Shown here piece by piece: positions 16,905 to 19,354 of a stretch of 19,354 nucleotides of DNA. The notes under the pieces are model-generated. The model made no database searches and was not told where the DNA came from. It saw nothing but the letters and a program-made list of their open reading frames with translations. Made by a program: the position numbers and the translations under genes. Each line of letters begins with the position of its first letter. Position 1 is the stretch's first letter. Origin of the DNA: Alphaproteobacteria bacterium (GTDB lineage Bacteria > Pseudomonadota > Alphaproteobacteria > Sphingomonadales > Rhodothalassiaceae); NCBI GenBank assembly GCA_003694205.1, contig RFKS01000013.1, forward strand, positions 1 through 19,354, read 5' to 3'.

Positions 16905-18167
16905 CTATTCCGTTCCGGCGGCCGCCCTCTCGGTCTCGCCCACGGTGGCCGCTGCGACCGCCTCGACCGCGCGCCAGACGCGCAGAAGATTACCGCCGAG
17001 CACCTTGGCGATGTCCTCCTCGCTGTAGCCGCGCTCGAGAAGCCCGGCCACGAGATTGGGATATTGCGACACGTCCTTGAGCCCCACCGGGAGGCTGTCG
17101 CCGACGCCGTCGAAGTCGGAGCCGATGCCGACATGATCGATGCCGGCCACGAGCCGCACATGGTCGATATGGTCGAGCACGTCGGCGACCGTCGCATAGG
17201 GATAGGGGTGCGCCGCGCGGTAGCTGTCGCGGAAGGCCTCGCGTTCCTCGGGCGTATCCTCCTTGCCGGTGTCGGCCAACATCGCCTTGTAGGCCGCATC
17301 CTGCTCCGAATTATAGCGATTGGCTTCCTCGGTGAGGAAAGCCGAGCCGAAATTGATCATGATGACACCGCCGGCATCGGCGAGCGCCTTGATCATCTCG
17401 TCGGACATGTTGCGCTCGAAGCCGGGCGTGAAATGCCGCGCCGAGGAGTGGCTCGCAATCGGCGGCGCGGTGGTGATGCGGAGCACGTCCCAGAAGGCGT
17501 CGTCGGAGATGTGCGAGACATCGACCATGATGCCGAGCGCGTTCATCTCGTGCACCACTTTCTCGCCAAAGGGCGACAAACCACCATTGGGACGGTTCTC
17601 GTCATAGGATGAATCGGCAATGTGGTTGGCCTTGGAATGCGCGAGCGTGATATAGCGGATGCCGCGGTCGAAGAAATGCTTGAGCAGCCCGAGATCGCCG
17701 GCAATCGGCGCCCCATTCTCCATTCCCATGGCAAGGCCGATCTTTCCCGCCGCATGCGCCGCCTCCGCCTCGTCGGGCGAGGTGACGAGCATGAACTTCT
17801 CCGGCGCGCGGTCGACGATATCGGTGACGAAGTCGATCATCCGCTCGGCGTGCCGGGTCGCCTTGCCCGCTTCCTCGAATTCGTATTCCGCCGGCGTGTA
17901 GATCGACATGAAGGGCACATCGAGCCCGCCCGCCCTGGCGCGCGGATAATCGAAATTGCCGTCGTCGGTCGCTTGCGTCACGTCCTCGTATTTCTCCGCC
18001 AGCCGATAGGGCACATCGATATGGGTATCGATGACGATATCGCGCTGTACGAGCTCCTGCGCCCTTGCCAGCCGGTCCTCCGCTGTCGACGACGATGTCC
18101 CCCGCTCACAGGCGACGAGCAGCAGGGCGAGCGCCAACAAAGGCACCGCACTCCGATCGAGTCTCAT
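16905..18167 (-). CDS. Membrane dipeptidase (peptidase family M19), lipoprotein
   Basis: Zinc dipeptidase related to renal dipeptidase, 420 aa. The N-terminus MRLDRSAVPLLALALLLVAC has a lipobox (LVAC) with acylated C20, so the enzyme is a membrane-anchored, periplasm-facing lipoprotein. The binuclear zinc site is complete: H49 and D51 in DTHIDVP, E150 in MGMENG, H219 in VDVSHISD, H240 in ASHSSARH and D351 in GSDFDG. Family members cleave dipeptides, including L-D, D-Ala-containing or beta-lactam substrates; specificity is not readable. GGGAGG-like purines precede the ATG at 18167. It lies downstream of the M28 peptidase gene on the same strand (82 bp) with a perfect palindrome between, and convergent with 15666-16898. 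The pairing of two exported peptidases suggests peptide use. Confidence 0.94.
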   Translation of the reverse strand: MRLDRSAVPLLALALLLVACERGTSSSTAEDRLARAQELVQRDIVIDTHIDVPYRLAEKYEDVTQATDDGNFDYPRARAGGLDVPFMSIYTPAEYEFEEAGKATRHAERMIDFVTDIVDRAPEKFMLVTSPDEAEAAHAAGKIGLAMGMENGAPIAGDLGLLKHFFDRGIRYITLAHSKANHIADSSYDENRPNGGLSPFGEKVVHEMNALGIMVDVSHISDDAFWDVLRITTAPPIASHSSARHFTPGFERNMSDEMIKALADAGGVIMINFGSAFLTEEANRYNSEQDAAYKAMLADTGKEDTPEEREAFRDSYRAAHPYPYATVADVLDHIDHVRLVAGIDHVGIGSDFDGVGDSLPVGLKDVSQYPNLVAGLLERGYSEEDIAKVLGGNLLRVWRAVEAVAAATVGETERAAAGTE

Positions 18168-18220
18168 TTCTCCCTCCCCTTGTTACGCACCCGAAACGAA
18201 TTGCGATCGCTCCGGCCCGA

Positions 18221-18248
18221 CAAATCGTTCCGGATCCGGAACGATTTG
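18221..18248. repeat. Perfect 28-nt palindrome between two peptidase genes
   Basis: Arms CAAATCGTTCCGGA (18221-18234) and TCCGGAACGATTTG (18235-18248) are exact reverse complements with no spacer. It begins one base after the stop codon of the M28 gene. No T-run of terminator type follows on either strand. It could be a REP/intergenic palindromic element, an RNA-stabilising or attenuating hairpin between the two genes, or a protein binding site. No second full copy is visible in the window. Confidence 0.6.
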
Positions 18249-18249
18249 C

Positions 18250-19354
18250 TCAGCTTGCGCTGTCCGCGCCGCGACTCGCCTCGCGCGCAGCGCGGAATTC
18301 GGAGTCGGCGGCCCATTCCGGCCAGATCTCCGAATTGGCGAGCCGCGCACCCACTGCGTAGAACAGGTTGAGATCGTCGACCGCACCGCGCAGATCCCAG
18401 TCGGGCGAATATTCGTCGGCCGGCTTGTGATAGGCCTCGGTGATGTATTTCTGGCGCTGCTCAAGCGCCCACTCGCGCCCATGCTCGCGGCTCATGACGC
18501 CGGCGTCCGTGTAGAGCACCGGAATGCCCACCTTAGCCAGCGAGAAGTGATCGGAACGATAGAAATAGCCGTGCTCGGGCGTCGGCTCGGGCGCGATGGT
18601 GCGTCCCTGCACCGCGGCGGCGTCCGCAAGCAGGTCCTGCAGGCTGTTCTGGCCCCAGCCGATGACCGTGATGTCGTCCATCGGCCCGAGGATATTGAGG
18701 CCGTCCATATTGATCGCGGCCACCGTCTTTTCTGGCGGAACGAGCGGATGCGCGGCGTAGTAAGCCGAGCCGAGAAGCCCCTGCTCTTCCGCCGTCACGG
18801 CGACAAACAGGACACTGCGCTTCGGCCGCTCAGGCATGCTGGCGAACTTCTGCGCGATCTCGAGAAGGCCGGCGACGCCGGTCGCGTTGTCGAGCGCGCC
18901 GTTATAGATGTCGTCGCCGCTCGCATCCGCCGGGCCGCGGCCGAGATGATCCCAGTGCGCCATGTAGATGATGGCCTCGTCGGGCCGCTCGCTGCCGCGC
19001 AGGATCGCCGCCACATTGTGCGAGCGCGAATGCGCGATCGCATTGTCGACATGCGCCGAGAAGGTAAGGCCGAGCGGCTTTGCCCTGAATTCGCGATCGA
19101 GCGCCAGGCGGTGCGCCTCCTCGAGCGTGAGTCCCGCCTTCTCCAGAAGCTCGCGCGCAATGCGCTCCTGGATCCAGCCCTCGATGGCGACGCGGCCGGC
19201 ATTGCCGTCCTCGCGTTCGAGGTCGAACTGCGCCCCCGACCAGCTTCCCGAGACCACGTCCCAGGGATAGGCCGCCGGTTCGGTCTCGTGAATGATGATC
19301 GCCGCCGCGGCACCCTGGCGCGCCGCCTCCTCGTATTTGTAGGTCCAGCGCCCG
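18250..19354 (-). CDS. M28 family zinc metallopeptidase, C-terminal part (5' end outside window)
   Basis: Aminopeptidase/carboxypeptidase of the M28 family with two co-catalytic zincs. The frame is open to base 19354, so the N-terminus is missing; 367 residues are visible. The first part (AAAAIIIHETEPAAYPWD) looks like the end of a protease-associated (PA) domain, followed by a conserved linker and the catalytic domain. Zinc and catalytic residues are visible in order: MAHWDHLG (His), NGALDNATGVAG (bridging Asp), VTAEEQGLLGS (catalytic Glu and zinc Glu), INMDGLN (Asp) and RSDHFSLAKVGIP (His). An export signal is likely from the family but lies outside the window. Frame-internal GTG at 19257 is not the start. 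It is upstream of the M19 dipeptidase on the same strand, with the palindrome at 18221-18248 in the gap. Confidence 0.92.
   Translation of the reverse strand, partial: GRWTYKYEEAARQGAAAAIIIHETEPAAYPWDVVSGSWSGAQFDLEREDGNAGRVAIEGWIQERIARELLEKAGLTLEEAHRLALDREFRAKPLGLTFSAHVDNAIAHSRSHNVAAILRGSERPDEAIIYMAHWDHLGRGPADASGDDIYNGALDNATGVAGLLEIAQKFASMPERPKRSVLFVAVTAEEQGLLGSAYYAAHPLVPPEKTVAAINMDGLNILGPMDDITVIGWGQNSLQDLLADAAAVQGRTIAPEPTPEHGYFYRSDHFSLAKVGIPVLYTDAGVMSREHGREWALEQRQKYITEAYHKPADEYSPDWDLRGAVDDLNLFYAVGARLANSEIWPEWAADSEFRAAREASRGADSAS

Noticed and set aside
18221..18248. Palindrome as a standard intrinsic terminator of the M28 gene
   Set aside because: The minus strand after the stem is GTCGGGCC with only three Ts at the stem's own end, so there is no U-tract.

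Overview
The window reads as ordinary chromosomal DNA of a GC-rich alphaproteobacterium. The strongest taxonomic marker is a 113-aa DUF1476 protein, the zeta-type F1-ATPase inhibitor found in Alphaproteobacteria. An IF-3 gene with an N-terminus of the kind seen in that class and a TonB-dependent receptor of the type common in Caulobacterales, Sphingomonadales and related marine lineages agree with this. I cannot place the order from sequence alone. All genes share the same G/C-rich third-position bias. I see no insertion sequence, phage gene, CRISPR array, tRNA or rRNA.

Layout. 1-1377 (+): the 3' half of bioA (biotin synthesis), then wrbA (quinone reductase). 1447-1845 (-): a small secreted FliL-like protein. 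1846-2181: a 336-bp gene-free stretch holding a cluster of TTGC(A/G)A motifs and a strong plus-strand intrinsic terminator with no gene in front of it, which is a possible small-RNA locus. 2182-5691 (-): thrS, infC and a secreted TPR protein. infC appears to start at an AUA codon placed behind a near-perfect Shine-Dalgarno sequence. 5986-11434 (+): an alpha/beta hydrolase, a secreted amidohydrolase, purB and a six-TM hybrid histidine kinase. 11467-11808 (-): the ATPase inhibitor. 12043-14346 (+): a TonB-dependent receptor behind a promoter/operator-like region. 14371-15540 (-): isovaleryl-CoA dehydrogenase. 15666-16898 (+): an exported endonuclease/exonuclease/phosphatase-fold enzyme. 16905-18167 (-): a lipoprotein membrane dipeptidase (M19). 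18250-19354 (-): an M28 metallopeptidase truncated by the window edge, separated from the dipeptidase by a perfect 28-nt palindrome.

How the genes fit together. thrS-infC is a translation unit resembling the classical thrS-infC arrangement, but without rpmI-rplT downstream. The right half has a nutrient-scavenging flavour: an outer-membrane receptor, an exported amidohydrolase, the lipoprotein dipeptidase, the M28 peptidase and a leucine-catabolism acyl-CoA dehydrogenase. Together they suggest growth on peptides or amino acids, though the genes are on alternating strands and are not one operon. The most unusual signals are regulatory rather than protein-coding: the AUA start of infC, the orphan terminator, the operator-like palindrome before the receptor and the 28-nt palindrome. 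I did not find a convincing new multi-gene system.
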